DNA of 64,000 nt from Rhodospirillaceae bacterium (GCA_947476925.1 CANJSF010000008.1:1-64000); one strand, 5' to 3'. Positions 53,945 to 63,459 are shown, counted from the stretch's first letter. Made by a program: numbers and translations. The notes: generated by a model from the sequence alone, not told the origin.

Positions 53945-54432
53945 TACGGCGTGGCATAAATGCACTCGAAGCGTTCAACGCACAGTGGAATGTCTTCACT
54001 GAAGGTCGCACCATACCCAGCCATCATGTTGGTGTAGTACGGGATGTGGATTTTGCGCCAGGTCTCGAGAGTGCGAACCGACGGGCCATCGATGGCTGTG
54101 TGCTGCTCGGTGATATTTTTAAACGCAACGAGTTCCGTTGAGGTCGTGCGCACCAACGCGCGCGGCGTTCCATCGATCTTCACCTGGACCGTGAGATCAC
54201 CTGGCTGCGGCAATGCTTCGCCAAGTTTTTCAAGTTGGAACGGAAGCGGAAACGTGCCCGTTTTTTCGCCGCGGGCGATCAGATTCAAAATAGTCGCGTT
54301 CATCTCGGGTGTGGTGCCAATGCAGCGTATGGCAAAGCGTTGTGGGATGACAAAGTTTGGCACGGCGGCTTTAACGGCTTGCCAAAATGCCGCCAGTGCG
54401 GCGGGGTCGGTGGGAGCGGATACTGTGGGCAT
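53944..54432 (-). CDS. ASCH domain protein
   Basis: 162 residues. The ASCH fold (a PUA-like, putative RNA-binding or nucleoside-binding domain) is visible from about residue 40: NATILNLIARGEKTGTFPLP, then PQPGDLTVQVKIDGTPRALV, TTSTELVAFKNITEQHTAID and TLETWRKIHIPYY. This follows the G-x-K-T-x-T, G-x-P and SLxxWxxxH landmarks of the family. Some small ASCH proteins hydrolyse N4-acetylcytidine; whether this one does is unknown. The ATG at 54432 is 5 bases after the sorbosone dehydrogenase-like gene, and the longer upstream frame lies inside that gene. It ended in TAATG overlap with the now broken GNAT gene. Confidence 0.8.
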   Translation of the reverse strand: MPTVSAPTDPAALAAFWQAVKAAVPNFVIPQRFAIRCIGTTPEMNATILNLIARGEKTGTFPLPFQLEKLGEALPQPGDLTVQVKIDGTPRALVRTTSTELVAFKNITEQHTAIDGPSVRTLETWRKIHIPYYTNMMAGYGATFSEDIPLCVERFECIYATP

Positions 54433-54437
54433 AATGA

Positions 54438-55667
54438 TTACTTCGCTTTGCTGACACGCCAGACAACGTTCCCGACGTCGTCTGCGACGAGAAGACTGCC
54501 GTCTTTGGCCATGGCCACGCCCGCAGGGCGGCCCCACACTTCGGCTTTCTTTTCGCCTTGGCTCCAAAAGCCCGACAAAAAGACGATGGAGTAATCGGCC
54601 GGTTTGCCGTTTACCCACGGCACATAGACCACATGATATCCGCGCGCTTGGGCGGCGTTCCAAGATCCGTGCAATCCAATGAAAGCGCCGCCTTGAAATT
54701 CTTTGGGGAACGAGGTGCCCGTCGAGAATGTAAGACCCACGGGCGCGGAATGTGAGCGCAAGGGTGTGTCGGGCACGATGGCTTTGGCGACCAGGTCGGG
54801 GCGTTTATCGCCAAATTTCGGCTGGGGATTTTTGCCCATGTAGCTGTAGGGCCAGCCGTAAAATCCGCCGTCTAGAACTTTGGTGAGATAATCGGGAACG
54901 AGTTCTTCGCCCAAGCCATCGCGCTCATTGACGACGGTATAGATGTCGTTGGTTCCTGGGTAAAACGCCGTGCCCACAGCATTGCGCAAACCAGTGGCAT
55001 AGGTGCGCTGCGCCGAACCATCGAGCTTAAATTCTTGAATCGTGGCGCGCGGCTCGGGCTCTTCATTGATGTTGCCGCGCGAACCAATCGAAACATAAAA
55101 CTTCGAACCATCGGGATGCAGCGTGACGGCGCGTGTTGAATGCCCGCCAGGATCAGACAGCGCGCCGTCTTTGGTGACTTGTTGCGCCTTTGACGTGGCC
55201 TTCATGTCGCCGGCTTTATACGGGAATCGCCAAACAGCCGCAGTGTCACCCACCAACACAAAGTCTTTGCCCAGGGCCAAACCAAATGGCCCGGCAAAAC
55301 CATCGGCAAACGTTTCAACCTTCTCGGCTTTGCCGTCGCCATCGGCGTCGCGGAGCACCAGAATTTTCCCCTCGCCTTGAGCGGCCAGAAACACATCGCC
55401 GTTGGGTGCTGTTAATAAGTTTCGCGCGTCGGGCAAATTGTCGGCAAACAAATTCACTTGGAAGCCGTCCATGGCTTTGGGCATGGCGCCTGCTGGTCGT
55501 GGAATGTTGCGCGACGGATTGGCCGGGCTTGGCGGTGAATATGGAACCGGGAGTGCGGACAAATCGACTTTGATTTTAGTGCCCGGCGCTTGCTCGAAGG
55601 TTTGAGCCACAGCAGCGCTGGTCAGTACACAAAGTAACGCCGCCGGTAAAATTTCAAACCGCTTCAT
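54438..55667 (-). CDS. exported PQQ-type sugar (sorbosone) dehydrogenase-like beta-propeller
   Basis: 409 residues with a Sec signal peptide (MKRFEILPAALLCVLTSAAVAQ). The rest is a six-bladed propeller of the glucose/sorbosone dehydrogenase (GSDH) type. Landmarks are FADNLPDARNLLTAPNGDVF, DADGDGKAEKVETFADGF, GPFGLALGKDFVLVGD, GGHSTRAVTLHPDG, ATGLRNAVGTAFYPG, GLHGSWNAAQARGYHV and RPAGVAMAKDGSLLVADD. Such proteins are thought to use PQQ to oxidise sugars in the periplasm. Many relatives have no proven substrate, and no PQQ synthesis genes are in the window. It is 15 bases downstream of grpE. Confidence 0.87.
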   Translation of the reverse strand: MKRFEILPAALLCVLTSAAVAQTFEQAPGTKIKVDLSALPVPYSPPSPANPSRNIPRPAGAMPKAMDGFQVNLFADNLPDARNLLTAPNGDVFLAAQGEGKILVLRDADGDGKAEKVETFADGFAGPFGLALGKDFVLVGDTAAVWRFPYKAGDMKATSKAQQVTKDGALSDPGGHSTRAVTLHPDGSKFYVSIGSRGNINEEPEPRATIQEFKLDGSAQRTYATGLRNAVGTAFYPGTNDIYTVVNERDGLGEELVPDYLTKVLDGGFYGWPYSYMGKNPQPKFGDKRPDLVAKAIVPDTPLRSHSAPVGLTFSTGTSFPKEFQGGAFIGLHGSWNAAQARGYHVVYVPWVNGKPADYSIVFLSGFWSQGEKKAEVWGRPAGVAMAKDGSLLVADDVGNVVWRVSKAK

Positions 55668-55682
55668 GGGGCAGGCCTTCTG

Positions 55683-56321
55683 CTATGCTGTGGTGTTTAC
55701 GCCGCTTGACGCCGCAGTGGCTTCGGGTTTTGCCGCTTCACGCTTGGGCCCACCCTTAGAGACAATGACCATGGCCGGACGCAGCAAGCGTTCGTGCTGA
55801 GTGTACCCTTCGATCAGCACCTGAACAATTGTGCCCGACGGCACGGAGGTGTTTTCGGCCTCTTGGACTGCGTTGTGCAAATTGGCATCGAAGGGTTGAT
55901 TGAGCGAGGCAATTCTTTTCACGCCCTGGTCTTCTAACACTTTGATCAATTCTTTTTCGGTCAGCTCCACACCAACCGCTAAGTTTTTTAAAGGCTCGTT
56001 GCCCGTACGCTGATCAGCCGGCGCAGCCAGCAATGCGCGGCTGAGGTTATCGGCGACTTGCAATAGAGTTTTGCAAATGTTGGAGGTGGCAAATTTGGCG
56101 TTCTCGGAAATACGGCGGTCAGCGCGTTTGGCCGAGTTCTCAGCCTCGGCTAAGGCCAACAGGCGATCAGATTTCAGCTGCTCGATTTGTTTGTCGAGGT
56201 CTTCGATGTGCGATTGCAACGCATTGATAATGGCCCCAACATTTTCCGGCGAGGTTTGCTCGGGCGTCGATTCAAATGCTGCTTCGGTTGGGAAATCTGG
56301 ATTTTGTGTCGGTTCGTTCAT
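55683..56321 (-). CDS. grpE: nucleotide exchange factor GrpE
   Basis: 212 residues. A long N-terminal coiled coil (about 25-85, ALQSHIEDLDKQIEQLKSDR) is followed by the dimerisation helices and a C-terminal beta domain with the GrpE signature FDANLHNAVQEAENTSVPSG near residue 148 and VLIEGYTQHERLLRPAMVIV near 170. It releases ADP from DnaK. It lies 31 bases downstream of hrcA, in the standard hrcA-grpE order. Confidence 0.98.
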   Translation of the reverse strand: MNEPTQNPDFPTEAAFESTPEQTSPENVGAIINALQSHIEDLDKQIEQLKSDRLLALAEAENSAKRADRRISENAKFATSNICKTLLQVADNLSRALLAAPADQRTGNEPLKNLAVGVELTEKELIKVLEDQGVKRIASLNQPFDANLHNAVQEAENTSVPSGTIVQVLIEGYTQHERLLRPAMVIVSKGGPKREAAKPEATAASSGVNTTA

Positions 56322-56352
56322 GTGAGTCTACTTGATCTTAAGGAATGGAAGT

Positions 56353-57432
56353 TTATTGGCCGAGCGTTCGGCTGACCAACTTTGCAGTGTAATCAACCAT
56401 CGGAATAATGCGGGCATAATTGATTCGTGTCGGCCCGACAATCCCAATGGCGCCGACGATTTGCTCACGGGCATTGACGAATGGGGCGACGACCATGGAA
56501 CAGCCCGCCATTCCGAACAATTCATTCTGCGCACCAATGAAGATTTGTACGCCGTCGGCATGCCCGACCAAATCAACCAAGCGCAGCATGTGTTCGCGCG
56601 TCTCAAGGGCTGAGAATAAAGAGCGGATGCGCGACAAATCCTCAAGCGCTGTGATGTTATTGAGCAAATGCGCCTGGCCCTTAATGATCAGCGAACCGTC
56701 ATTGGCAGATCCGCCGGTGCGAGTGGCTAAACCCGCCTGCACCACCTTGGCGGTCAGCTCATCAAGCTGCGCGCGACGGTTTTCGATTTCATTCAATATG
56801 TCGCCGCGCGCTTCCACTAGCGTTTTTCCAGCCAGACGCGCAGACAAGTAGTTCCCCGCCTCGATCAGCGCCGAGACTGGAAGGTCGGGGGGCACTTCAA
56901 CCAGGCGGTTTTCGACCACGCCCGATTCACTGACCATCACCACCAGCGCGCGACCGGGCTTGAGGCTGACAAACTCGATATGCTTGAGCGGCGATTCCAT
57001 TTTGGGGGCCAGCACTAGGCTCGCACATTGCGATAACCCCGATAACATAGAGGTCGCTTGCGTCAGCACCTCTTCGACTGAACGCCCTGCGGCTTGGCAG
57101 TGCGCCTCGATGGCTTGGCGCTCATCGGTGTCTAAACCACCCATTTGCAACAGTCCGCTGACAAACATGCGCAAGCCGACATCGGTCGGTAACCGACCGG
57201 CAGAGGTGTGGGGCGCATACAGCAGGCCCGAAAGTTCCAGGTCCGACATCACGTTGCGGATAGTGGCAGGTGACAGCGAGCCGTTGAGTTTGCGGGCAAT
57301 CGTGCGCGATCCCACCGGCTCGCCGGTTTCCACAAAGGCGTCAACGATATGCTTAAAAATCTCGCGGCTGCGCTCGTTCAGCGCCACAACACTGTGGGCA
57401 TCGCTGGCCAGCGGGGGAAGCGACGGGGACAT
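56353..57432 (-). CDS. hrcA: heat-inducible transcription repressor HrcA
   Basis: 359 residues, typical for HrcA, which represses groESL through CIRCE operators. The N-terminal winged helix has IVDAFVETGEPVGSRTIAR and LSPATIRNVMSDLELSGLL (about 28-70), followed by PHTSAGRLPTDVGLRMFV. The C-terminal part ends in IGIVGPTRINYARIIPMVD. AGGAG lies 10 bases before ATG. No CIRCE element (TTAGCACTC-N9-GAGTGCTAA) was seen in the window, so its target is presumably elsewhere. Divergent from rph across 145 bases. Confidence 0.97.
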   Translation of the reverse strand: MSPSLPPLASDAHSVVALNERSREIFKHIVDAFVETGEPVGSRTIARKLNGSLSPATIRNVMSDLELSGLLYAPHTSAGRLPTDVGLRMFVSGLLQMGGLDTDERQAIEAHCQAAGRSVEEVLTQATSMLSGLSQCASLVLAPKMESPLKHIEFVSLKPGRALVVMVSESGVVENRLVEVPPDLPVSALIEAGNYLSARLAGKTLVEARGDILNEIENRRAQLDELTAKVVQAGLATRTGGSANDGSLIIKGQAHLLNNITALEDLSRIRSLFSALETREHMLRLVDLVGHADGVQIFIGAQNELFGMAGCSMVVAPFVNAREQIVGAIGIVGPTRINYARIIPMVDYTAKLVSRTLGQ

Positions 57433-57577
57433 ATGGTGTGAACTCCTGGCGGTTATCTAAGCATCAGCACCCCCAGCGTCAATGCGGCCCGCCGCCTGGG
57501 AGGCTTGAAACTCAAGGGTTTGCGGTGATACATGGCCCAACGCATCGCAATCAGGCCCGCGTTTAAGGAACTTCACC

Positions 57578-58336
57578 ATGTCGTCTTCACACTCCGCGCC
57601 GGGACCTGCGCAACGCCCCTCAGGCCGCGCCCCAGATTCCTTAAGGGCTGTGAGCCTGGACGTGGGCTTTGCCAAGCATGCAGAGGGCTCGTGCCTGGTG
57701 AAGTTTGGCGATACTCATGTTTTATGTACGGCCAGCGTCGAAGAAGGCGTGCCGCCATTCCTGAAAAACACCGGCAAAGGTTGGGTCACGGCCGAATACG
57801 GCATGTTGCCGCGCTCGACCCACACCCGCACCCAGCGCGAGGCGGCTAAAGGCGGGCAGTCGGGCCGCACCCAGGAAATTCAACGCCTGATCGGGCGAGC
57901 ATTGCGCGCGGTGACCGACATGCGCGGTTTTGGCGAGGTGCAAATCCGGCTGGATTGCGATGTGCTGCAAGCCGATGGCGGCACACGCACCGCCAGCGTG
58001 ACGGGAAGTTACGTAGCGTTGTATCAAGCGTTTCACAAAATGAAGACGATGGGCGTTATTGCAAAAATCCCATTGCGCGAAAACGTCGCTGCCGTGAGTT
58101 GCGGATTATACAAAGGCACGCCGGTGTTGGATTTAGATTACCCGGAAGATTCCAATGCTCAGGCCGACGCGAATTTTGTTCTAACGGCTTCGGGCAAAAT
58201 TGTCGAAGTGCAGGGTACGGCCGAACATCACCCGTTTGAAGATTCTGAATTTGCCGCACTAATGGCGCTAGGCAAAAAAGGTGTTGCTGAACTGGTGGCG
58301 TTACAAAACGCGGCCATTGCGAAGATCGTTGGCTAG
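57578..58336 (+). CDS. rph: ribonuclease PH
   Basis: 252-residue phosphorolytic 3'-5' exoribonuclease that trims tRNA 3' ends. The phosphate-binding and RNA-binding block [20 protein letters not shown] (about residues 73-92) and [15 protein letters not shown] are intact, as are [19 protein letters not shown] and [19 protein letters not shown]. The N-terminus is slightly extended (about 15 residues) compared with E. coli Rph. The divergent rph/hrcA arrangement is common in alphaproteobacteria. Followed 12 bases later by rdgB. Confidence 0.98.
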   Translation: MSSSHSAPGPAQRPSGRAPDSLRAVSLDVGFAKHAEGSCLVKFGDTHVLCTASVEEGVPPFLKNTGKGWVTAEYGMLPRSTHTRTQREAAKGGQSGRTQEIQRLIGRALRAVTDMRGFGEVQIRLDCDVLQADGGTRTASVTGSYVALYQAFHKMKTMGVIAKIPLRENVAAVSCGLYKGTPVLDLDYPEDSNAQADANFVLTASGKIVEVQGTAEHHPFEDSEFAALMALGKKGVAELVALQNAAIAKIVG

Positions 58337-58348
58337 GGTCATTTCCCG

Positions 58349-58951
58349 ATGGCACGGGCGTTTACAGGCGAACGGTTGGTTGTCGCCAGTCACAATCCAG
58401 GCAAGGTGCGCGAGATTCGTGAATTGCTGGCCCCCTTTAACGCCGATGTGATTTCCGCTGGCCAGTTGAATTTACCTGAACCTGACGAAACTGAAGACAC
58501 GTTTATCGGCAATGCAAAATTGAAGGCGTTAGCCGCCGCAATAGCGAGCGGTTTGCCCGCAATGTCAGACGACTCTGGTTTAGCCGTAAGTGCCCTTGAC
58601 GGTGCGCCGGGCATTTATTCGGCGCGCTGGGCGGGGCCTTCAAAAGATTTCAACTTGGCCATGGCCCGAATTGAAAAAGAAATGTTGGGCAAATCCGACC
58701 GCGCCGCAAAGTTTGTGTGCGCATTGGCGTTGTGTTGGCCCGACGGCCATTGCGAGGCATTTGAGGGTGAAGTTCACGGCGCTGTCAGTTTCCCGCCGCG
58801 CGGCATCAAAGGTTTTGGTTATGATCCGATTTTTGTGCCAGATGGTTTCAACATCACGTTTGCTGAAATGGAACCTGCGGCCAAACACGCCATGAGCCAC
58901 CGCGCCAATGCTTTTGCGCAGCTTGTGGCGGCCTGTTTCAAAAAAACTTAA
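58349..58951 (+). CDS. rdgB: RdgB/HAM1 XTP/dITP diphosphatase
   Basis: 200-residue house-cleaning enzyme that hydrolyses non-canonical purine nucleoside triphosphates. Signature motifs are [17 protein letters not shown] (residues 12-28), [10 protein letters not shown], the metal-site block [20 protein letters not shown] (about 71-90), [16 protein letters not shown] and the C-terminal MSHRANAF. It forms an operon with rph. Its last 4 bases overlap the opposing TauE-type gene. Confidence 0.97.
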   Translation: MARAFTGERLVVASHNPGKVREIRELLAPFNADVISAGQLNLPEPDETEDTFIGNAKLKALAAAIASGLPAMSDDSGLAVSALDGAPGIYSARWAGPSKDFNLAMARIEKEMLGKSDRAAKFVCALALCWPDGHCEAFEGEVHGAVSFPPRGIKGFGYDPIFVPDGFNITFAEMEPAAKHAMSHRANAFAQLVAACFKKT

Positions 58952-59697
58952 GCGGCGAAGAGTTGCGGGCCTGCGTTCAGCGCAATAACGAGGCCCGATA
59001 TCGTCAACAACACCAACACAATGCGGCGGAACGTATCGTCGCCCAGCCTTGAGTACAACCGGTTGCCGATTAAACTTGGAATTAGCATTGCAGGCGCAAT
59101 GATTGCAAAGTACCTCACCATTTCAGCTGTAATGATACCGCTGTAGATGTAAGCGCTCATCGTCAGTGTTTGCATGGCGAGATTGAATGACTGAATCACC
59201 GCGCGCTGATCATCGCGACTCCAGCCGCGCAAGGCCGTCCACAATGTCGGCGCTGGTCCCGACAGCCCGCCAAGCCCGCCCATCACACCACCGATGACAC
59301 CAGCACCTGCATCGGCCCACTTTCCGCCGGCTGACACTTTGGGAATTTGTTTGGCCGCCAACATCAGCGGGCAAGTGATGGCCAAAACAAGCCCGACAAA
59401 AAGTTTGAATGCCGAGGGTTGAATAGTGTTCAGGAGCGCGACCCCAATGGGCACACCTAAAGCACCGCCCAAAATAACAGGCCCGCAGCGTTGGAGTTTA
59501 AATGTTGCGCGGATCGTCCCCAGCGACAGGATTTGCCCCAGCAGGCCACCGAAGATCACCATCGGCCCGGCCACGTGCGGATCGAGCCACCACACCCACA
59601 CCGCCATGGCAACTAAGCCAAACGCAAAGCCCGATAAACCTTGGACAAAGCCCGCGACGATTGCGCCGCCAATCACAACAAGATCAAGAGTGTCCAC
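58948..59697 (-). CDS. TauE/SafE-family membrane transporter
   Basis: 249 residues with about eight hydrophobic helices. The first half begins [21 protein letters not shown] cut here at the conserved Gly-Phe-x-Phe-Gly, and the second half contains [20 protein letters not shown], both family hallmarks. It belongs to a different branch from the TauE protein at 24785. Its start overlaps the stop of the bicupin gene by one base, so the two are translated together. Substrate is unknown; the bicupin partner may act on the same compound (inference). Confidence 0.87.
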   Translation of the reverse strand: MDTLDLVVIGGAIVAGFVQGLSGFAFGLVAMAVWVWWLDPHVAGPMVIFGGLLGQILSLGTIRATFKLQRCGPVILGGALGVPIGVALLNTIQPSAFKLFVGLVLAITCPLMLAAKQIPKVSAGGKWADAGAGVIGGVMGGLGGLSGPAPTLWTALRGWSRDDQRAVIQSFNLAMQTLTMSAYIYSGIITAEMVRYFAIIAPAMLIPSLIGNRLYSRLGDDTFRRIVLVLLTISGLVIALNAGPQLFAA

Positions 59698-60545
59698 TAA
59701 TACCGCGCCGCGCCTTCGTAGAAGGTTGCGAATTTTTTAAACGCGGGCGGTAACACCGGTTTGTAAGCCGAGTCATATGTATAGGGAATCTGGTCAGGGC
59801 CCCAGACGTTCACATGCGGGCCGTGACGAAACCGAATGAGACACATACCGCCATCGCGCGTGCCAAACGGACCGTGGGCTATCTCTGCGGGGCGCCAAAA
59901 ATAGGCGCCCGGAGTCATGCGGCCGTGGGGGCCTGTCATATCGCCCGCGAGCATAAACGATTCTTCCACACAGGGGTGGGTGAGGGTTGGGCACGCCCAG
60001 TTCTCGGGATAAATATGCGGCGGCGTTGAAATTATAAACGTGGCTTTTTGATTATAGACCGGATCGATGCGCAGCACTTTGCGCCGGTTGCCCATCCATT
60101 CCAGTGATGGATCGGCCGGTTTGGCGTCCCAGCGCATGGCGTAAACATCGAGCCCTTCAATCAGCGGTGCTTTGGGGTCGTGAACCGCCCCGGGTTTTGA
60201 TTCTTCGGCAGCGCCATCAAAAAACACCAATGCGACACAGCCCTGAGCACTTTCCGCAGAAGCCCGGCGATAGTGCTTCGGCAAACAGGCGTAGCTATCG
60301 CGCTTATAATGGTGGCCGTTGATCGTGATGCTGCCGTCGAGCAAATACATTTCTTCTTCCGCCGCCAGGGCTTCGGTCTCGGGCCGCGACCAGCCTGCCG
60401 GATAGCGCACAATGGCGGTGAATTCGCCCGTCTCGGCATCTTGGCTGAGAATTTTAGCGTCAACGTCATCGCGCGCATTGCCCGGCAAGCCGGGGGCCCA
60501 AGGCAAATGCTGTGCGAACAAAAACTCAATGAGGGGGCGAGCCAT
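59697..60545 (-). CDS. bicupin domain protein
   Basis: 282 residues with two cupin barrels. The first (about 40-115) has FTAIVRYPAGWSRPETEALA and EEEMYLLDGSITINGHHYKR. The second (about 185-260) has CPTLTHPCVEESFMLAGDMT and TPGAYFWRPAEIAHGPFGTR, with His/Glu residues suitable for metal binding. No enzyme activity is recognised; it resembles DUF4437/ChrR-like cupins in general form only. Coupled to the downstream TauE gene, and the two are inserted, in opposite orientation, between rdgB and hemW, which are neighbours in many relatives. Confidence 0.75.
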   Translation of the reverse strand: MARPLIEFLFAQHLPWAPGLPGNARDDVDAKILSQDAETGEFTAIVRYPAGWSRPETEALAAEEEMYLLDGSITINGHHYKRDSYACLPKHYRRASAESAQGCVALVFFDGAAEESKPGAVHDPKAPLIEGLDVYAMRWDAKPADPSLEWMGNRRKVLRIDPVYNQKATFIISTPPHIYPENWACPTLTHPCVEESFMLAGDMTGPHGRMTPGAYFWRPAEIAHGPFGTRDGGMCLIRFRHGPHVNVWGPDQIPYTYDSAYKPVLPPAFKKFATFYEGAARY

Positions 60546-60635
60546 CGCGATTCTCCTGAAGTGAGCGACAGCATTTCTCGATCAGCCGCAGGTTTCAAGT
60601 CACATTCAACGCGTGGCCTGTTATAGAATGGCGCA

Positions 60636-61832
60636 ATGACGATAATCACCGCCGCAGCAGACCCCCGTGACGAAGGCTTTGGCCTTTATGTGCATTGGCC
60701 TTTTTGCGTGTCGAAATGCCCCTATTGCGATTTCAACAGCCACGTAGTGGAGCGCATTGAACAAAGCTCCTGGCATGACGCGTATTTGCGGGAGCTTTCG
60801 TACTTTGCGGCCCAAACGCCCGACCGAGTGATAACCAGTATTTTCTTTGGCGGCGGCACGCCCTCACTGATGGATCCGAAAACAACGCACGCCGTGATTG
60901 AGGCTGCGCGCAAACATTGGGTGGCCGACGCAAACATTGAGATCACGTTGGAAGCCAACCCCGGAACAGTGGATGCTGATCGGTTCGCGGCCTTTCGCAC
61001 CGCTGGGGTGAACCGGCTGTCCATGGGTGTGCAATCATTGAATGACAATGACTTGCGCTTTTTGGGGCGCAAACATTCTGTTGAGGAAGCGCGCAGAGCT
61101 TGGCGCGCGGCTGCCAAGATTTTCCCACGCGTGTCGTTTGATTTGATTTATGCCCGGCCCAATCAAGATTTATCGGCTTGGAAAACGGAGTTGCGTGAGG
61201 CGTTGAGGGAAGTGGGCGATAACAGTATTTCGCACTTATCGCTCTATCAGTTGACCATGGAAGATGGCACTGCGATGGCCGCTGACTATGCGCGCAAAGC
61301 CTTTACGCTGCCCGGTGAAGATTCCGCCGGTGATATGTTTGACGCAACCCAAGAGATGTGTGCTGCCGCAGGGTTTCCGGCCTATGAAATCTCAAACCAC
61401 GCCGCGCCCGGCCAAGAGTGCCGCCACAACATGATTTATTGGCGTGGTGGCGATTACGTCGGTATTGGCCCCGGCGCCCATGGGCGACTGACGCTCAACG
61501 ATGGGGCGGTCGCTACACGACAAATCAAAGCGCCGGCTTTGTGGCTCAAAAGGGTCGCCGCAGAGGGACATGGGACTCAGGAACAAGAAGCACTGAGCGA
61601 CACCGCGCGCGGCGAAGAATTGCTGATGATGGGTTTGCGCTTAAGTGAAGGCGTACATGCGTCGCGCTTCCAGCGGCTGACCGGCAAGACGATCGACAGC
61701 ATGGTGAACGTTGCGGTGTGCGCGCGTTTAATCGAGCAGGGCTTCTTGCAACAGCAAAACGGCCGCTGGATTGCAACCCCCAGCGGCCGTTTAGCATTAA
61801 ATGAGGTCTTGCGTCAGATGTTGGCTACTTAA
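60636..61832 (+). CDS. hemW: radical SAM heme chaperone HemW
   Basis: 398 residues. The radical-SAM [4Fe-4S] motif has Cys24, Cys28 and Cys31 in PFCVSKCPYCDFNSHV. The HemW form lacks the fourth upstream Cys typical of true HemN. SIFFGGGTPSLM, ITLEANPGTVD, NRLSMGVQSLND and ISHLSLYQLTMEDGTAM follow in order. It was formerly called oxygen-independent coproporphyrinogen oxidase-like and is now understood to insert heme. Usually downstream of rdgB; here 1.7 kb separates them. Its end overlaps the opposing methyltransferase gene by 8 bases. Confidence 0.95.
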   Translation: MTIITAAADPRDEGFGLYVHWPFCVSKCPYCDFNSHVVERIEQSSWHDAYLRELSYFAAQTPDRVITSIFFGGGTPSLMDPKTTHAVIEAARKHWVADANIEITLEANPGTVDADRFAAFRTAGVNRLSMGVQSLNDNDLRFLGRKHSVEEARRAWRAAAKIFPRVSFDLIYARPNQDLSAWKTELREALREVGDNSISHLSLYQLTMEDGTAMAADYARKAFTLPGEDSAGDMFDATQEMCAAAGFPAYEISNHAAPGQECRHNMIYWRGGDYVGIGPGAHGRLTLNDGAVATRQIKAPALWLKRVAAEGHGTQEQEALSDTARGEELLMMGLRLSEGVHASRFQRLTGKTIDSMVNVAVCARLIEQGFLQQQNGRWIATPSGRLALNEVLRQMLAT

Positions 61833-62991
61833 CGCCCGAGACCATAAACCACGACACGTGAACGCCTTTTGACTTTTCGAAGAACCCTTGAACGCCTTTT
61901 TTTGCCTGCTTTGTGGCGTCCTGAAAGCCTGACTTCACATCCTTAAAACCAGCATCTTCTACTAGTTTCTTGAAATCGGTTGTCAGCGCGCCGCGCCAGA
62001 AGGGCTCGTTGTTATAGAAAATCTCGAAGTCGCCGCGAATGCGGCCCCAAGTATCGAGATGGCTGTAATGGCCAGGCACTTCCAAATGCACCATCACGCC
62101 GCCGGGTTTCAAGATACGTTTGCACTCGGCCATGATGCGAGGAAGGGCTGCATGCGACGTTTCGTGAAGCACAGCGGACGAATACACTAAGTCAAAGTGA
62201 TTGTCGGGATAGTTAGTCGCTTCGGCGTTTTGTTGCGAGAAGTGAATAGCAGAGCCCACATGTTCGGCCCGCGCCCAGGCGTACCGCAGCAAGCCCGCGC
62301 CGACGTCGATGGCGTGCATTTCGGCTTGTGGGAAGTATTCAGCCACAGCGACCGTTGAATGACCGACGGTGCAACCAATATCGAGAATCCGCTGCGGCTT
62401 TGCTTCAGGCCAACGTTCGAAATAGTGAGAAACAACTGTGTGGCCACGAATATCATTCATGAACCCGCCGTTGCGGCCCATGTGATAGATGGCAGCGGCG
62501 CGGTCAAACACCGCGCCTTGGCGGACATCGTTCTCGCGGGTGACGGCGTGATAGTTTCCCGGCATGCAATGAATATCAAATGCGTCGATGTAACGCGGCA
62601 CAACAAAATCAGGATTAACAGTGAGGGAGCCTTTGGGATTCTTCACGTCGCTTTTGGCCACCAGCTTATCAAGCTGGCGATCAACGCAGGTCGCCACACT
62701 ATCCCACATCATTTCTTGGGCTGTCCGTGTCAGCGTGGCCCAGGCTTGGTAATCAATTTCCTTTTCCATCTCGCCGCGCACTTCGATGTGATTGGCGGGC
62801 GCCTTTCCTCTCGCTTTGGTCATTTGCGGAATGACCTTATTGTTCATCAACTTTGATTGGCCAGGTTCTAACTCGCGGCCAATGAACGTTTTCAAGTCAG
62901 AGACGAACATCTGCTCGGCGATTTCATCATGATTGACCTTGGGCATCATCGGATGCGGTTCGGCCAGGTTGTTCGAGTTGGGGATCGTCAT
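61825..62991 (-). CDS. class I SAM-dependent methyltransferase
   Basis: About 388 residues. The first 200 residues have no recognised domain but include YQAWATLTRTAQEMMWDSVA. The methyltransferase fold starts near residue 200: ILDIGCTVGHSTVAVAEYFP (motif I), AEMHAIDVGAGLLRYA (motif II), then HFDLVYSSAVLHETSH and CKRILKPGGVMVHLEVPGHY (motifs III-IV). This resembles UbiE/small-molecule methyltransferases; substrate is unknown. ATG at 62991 has GGGAG 7 bases upstream; the frame extends 13 codons further into the neighbouring gene without an RBS. It follows a small coiled-coil protein gene with 13-base spacing. Confidence 0.83.
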   Translation of the reverse strand: MTIPNSNNLAEPHPMMPKVNHDEIAEQMFVSDLKTFIGRELEPGQSKLMNNKVIPQMTKARGKAPANHIEVRGEMEKEIDYQAWATLTRTAQEMMWDSVATCVDRQLDKLVAKSDVKNPKGSLTVNPDFVVPRYIDAFDIHCMPGNYHAVTRENDVRQGAVFDRAAAIYHMGRNGGFMNDIRGHTVVSHYFERWPEAKPQRILDIGCTVGHSTVAVAEYFPQAEMHAIDVGAGLLRYAWARAEHVGSAIHFSQQNAEATNYPDNHFDLVYSSAVLHETSHAALPRIMAECKRILKPGGVMVHLEVPGHYSHLDTWGRIRGDFEIFYNNEPFWRGALTTDFKKLVEDAGFKDVKSGFQDATKQAKKGVQGFFEKSKGVHVSWFMVSGVK

Positions 62992-63004
62992 GTTGTTCTC
63001 CCGA

Positions 63005-63376
63005 TTAGGCAGCGTTGATTTCGGCGGCAAGGCGCTCTAGCTCAGCGTCGTCCGCAGGCTTTTCGTGACGAGCCAGATCTTCTTTCAGCACGCGAAATAC
63101 TTTTCGCAGTATACGCTGATGTTGCGCCGAGCGCTCGGCCATGATGCCTTCGTCTGGAATAAAACCGTCGACGTCATCACGGCTGAAAAGCTTTCGTCCT
63201 TCGGCAATGCGCTCGTGGGTATCGAGCCGGTCGCGCAAAATTGCCACCTCGGCGGTCAGCGCCGTGACCATGGCCATGAGTTGATCGACTGCGCGATCAT
63301 CATGAAAGCGGGGCTGTTTGCCTTTGGCCACCCAGACGCGTTCTTTGGGGGCCCCAAGGCCCGGGGCTGCAACCAT
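63005..63376 (-). CDS. small coiled-coil protein of unknown function
   Basis: About 123 residues. The start at 63376 is chosen because GGAG lies 8 bases upstream and the longer frame (to 63463) would run over the LysR promoter region. The middle, AVDQLMAMVTALTAEVAILR through about residue 95, is predicted coiled coil by its heptad-like hydrophobics. No family was recognised. It lies just upstream of the methyltransferase gene in the same direction and divergent from a LysR gene, so it may be regulated by it. Confidence 0.6.
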   Translation of the reverse strand: MVAAPGLGAPKERVWVAKGKQPRFHDDRAVDQLMAMVTALTAEVAILRDRLDTHERIAEGRKLFSRDDVDGFIPDEGIMAERSAQHQRILRKVFRVLKEDLARHEKPADDAELERLAAEINAA

Positions 63377-63459
63377 CTTGAGCACTCCAAATATTTGTCG
63401 ACGATGGCTGACAATGCCCCAATTTACCTCATGCCACGTCATGCTTATATTATGTATAG

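Noticed and set aside
57433-57577. CIRCE operator or RpoH promoter between hrcA and rph
   Set aside because: CTTGAAACTCAAG is a palindrome containing the -35 core, but no matching -10 was found at proper spacing on either strand and no CIRCE sequence is present.
57457-57675. 72-residue minus-strand frame at the rph start
   Set aside because: Antisense to the conserved rph N-terminus and crosses the hrcA/rph promoter gap; no support.
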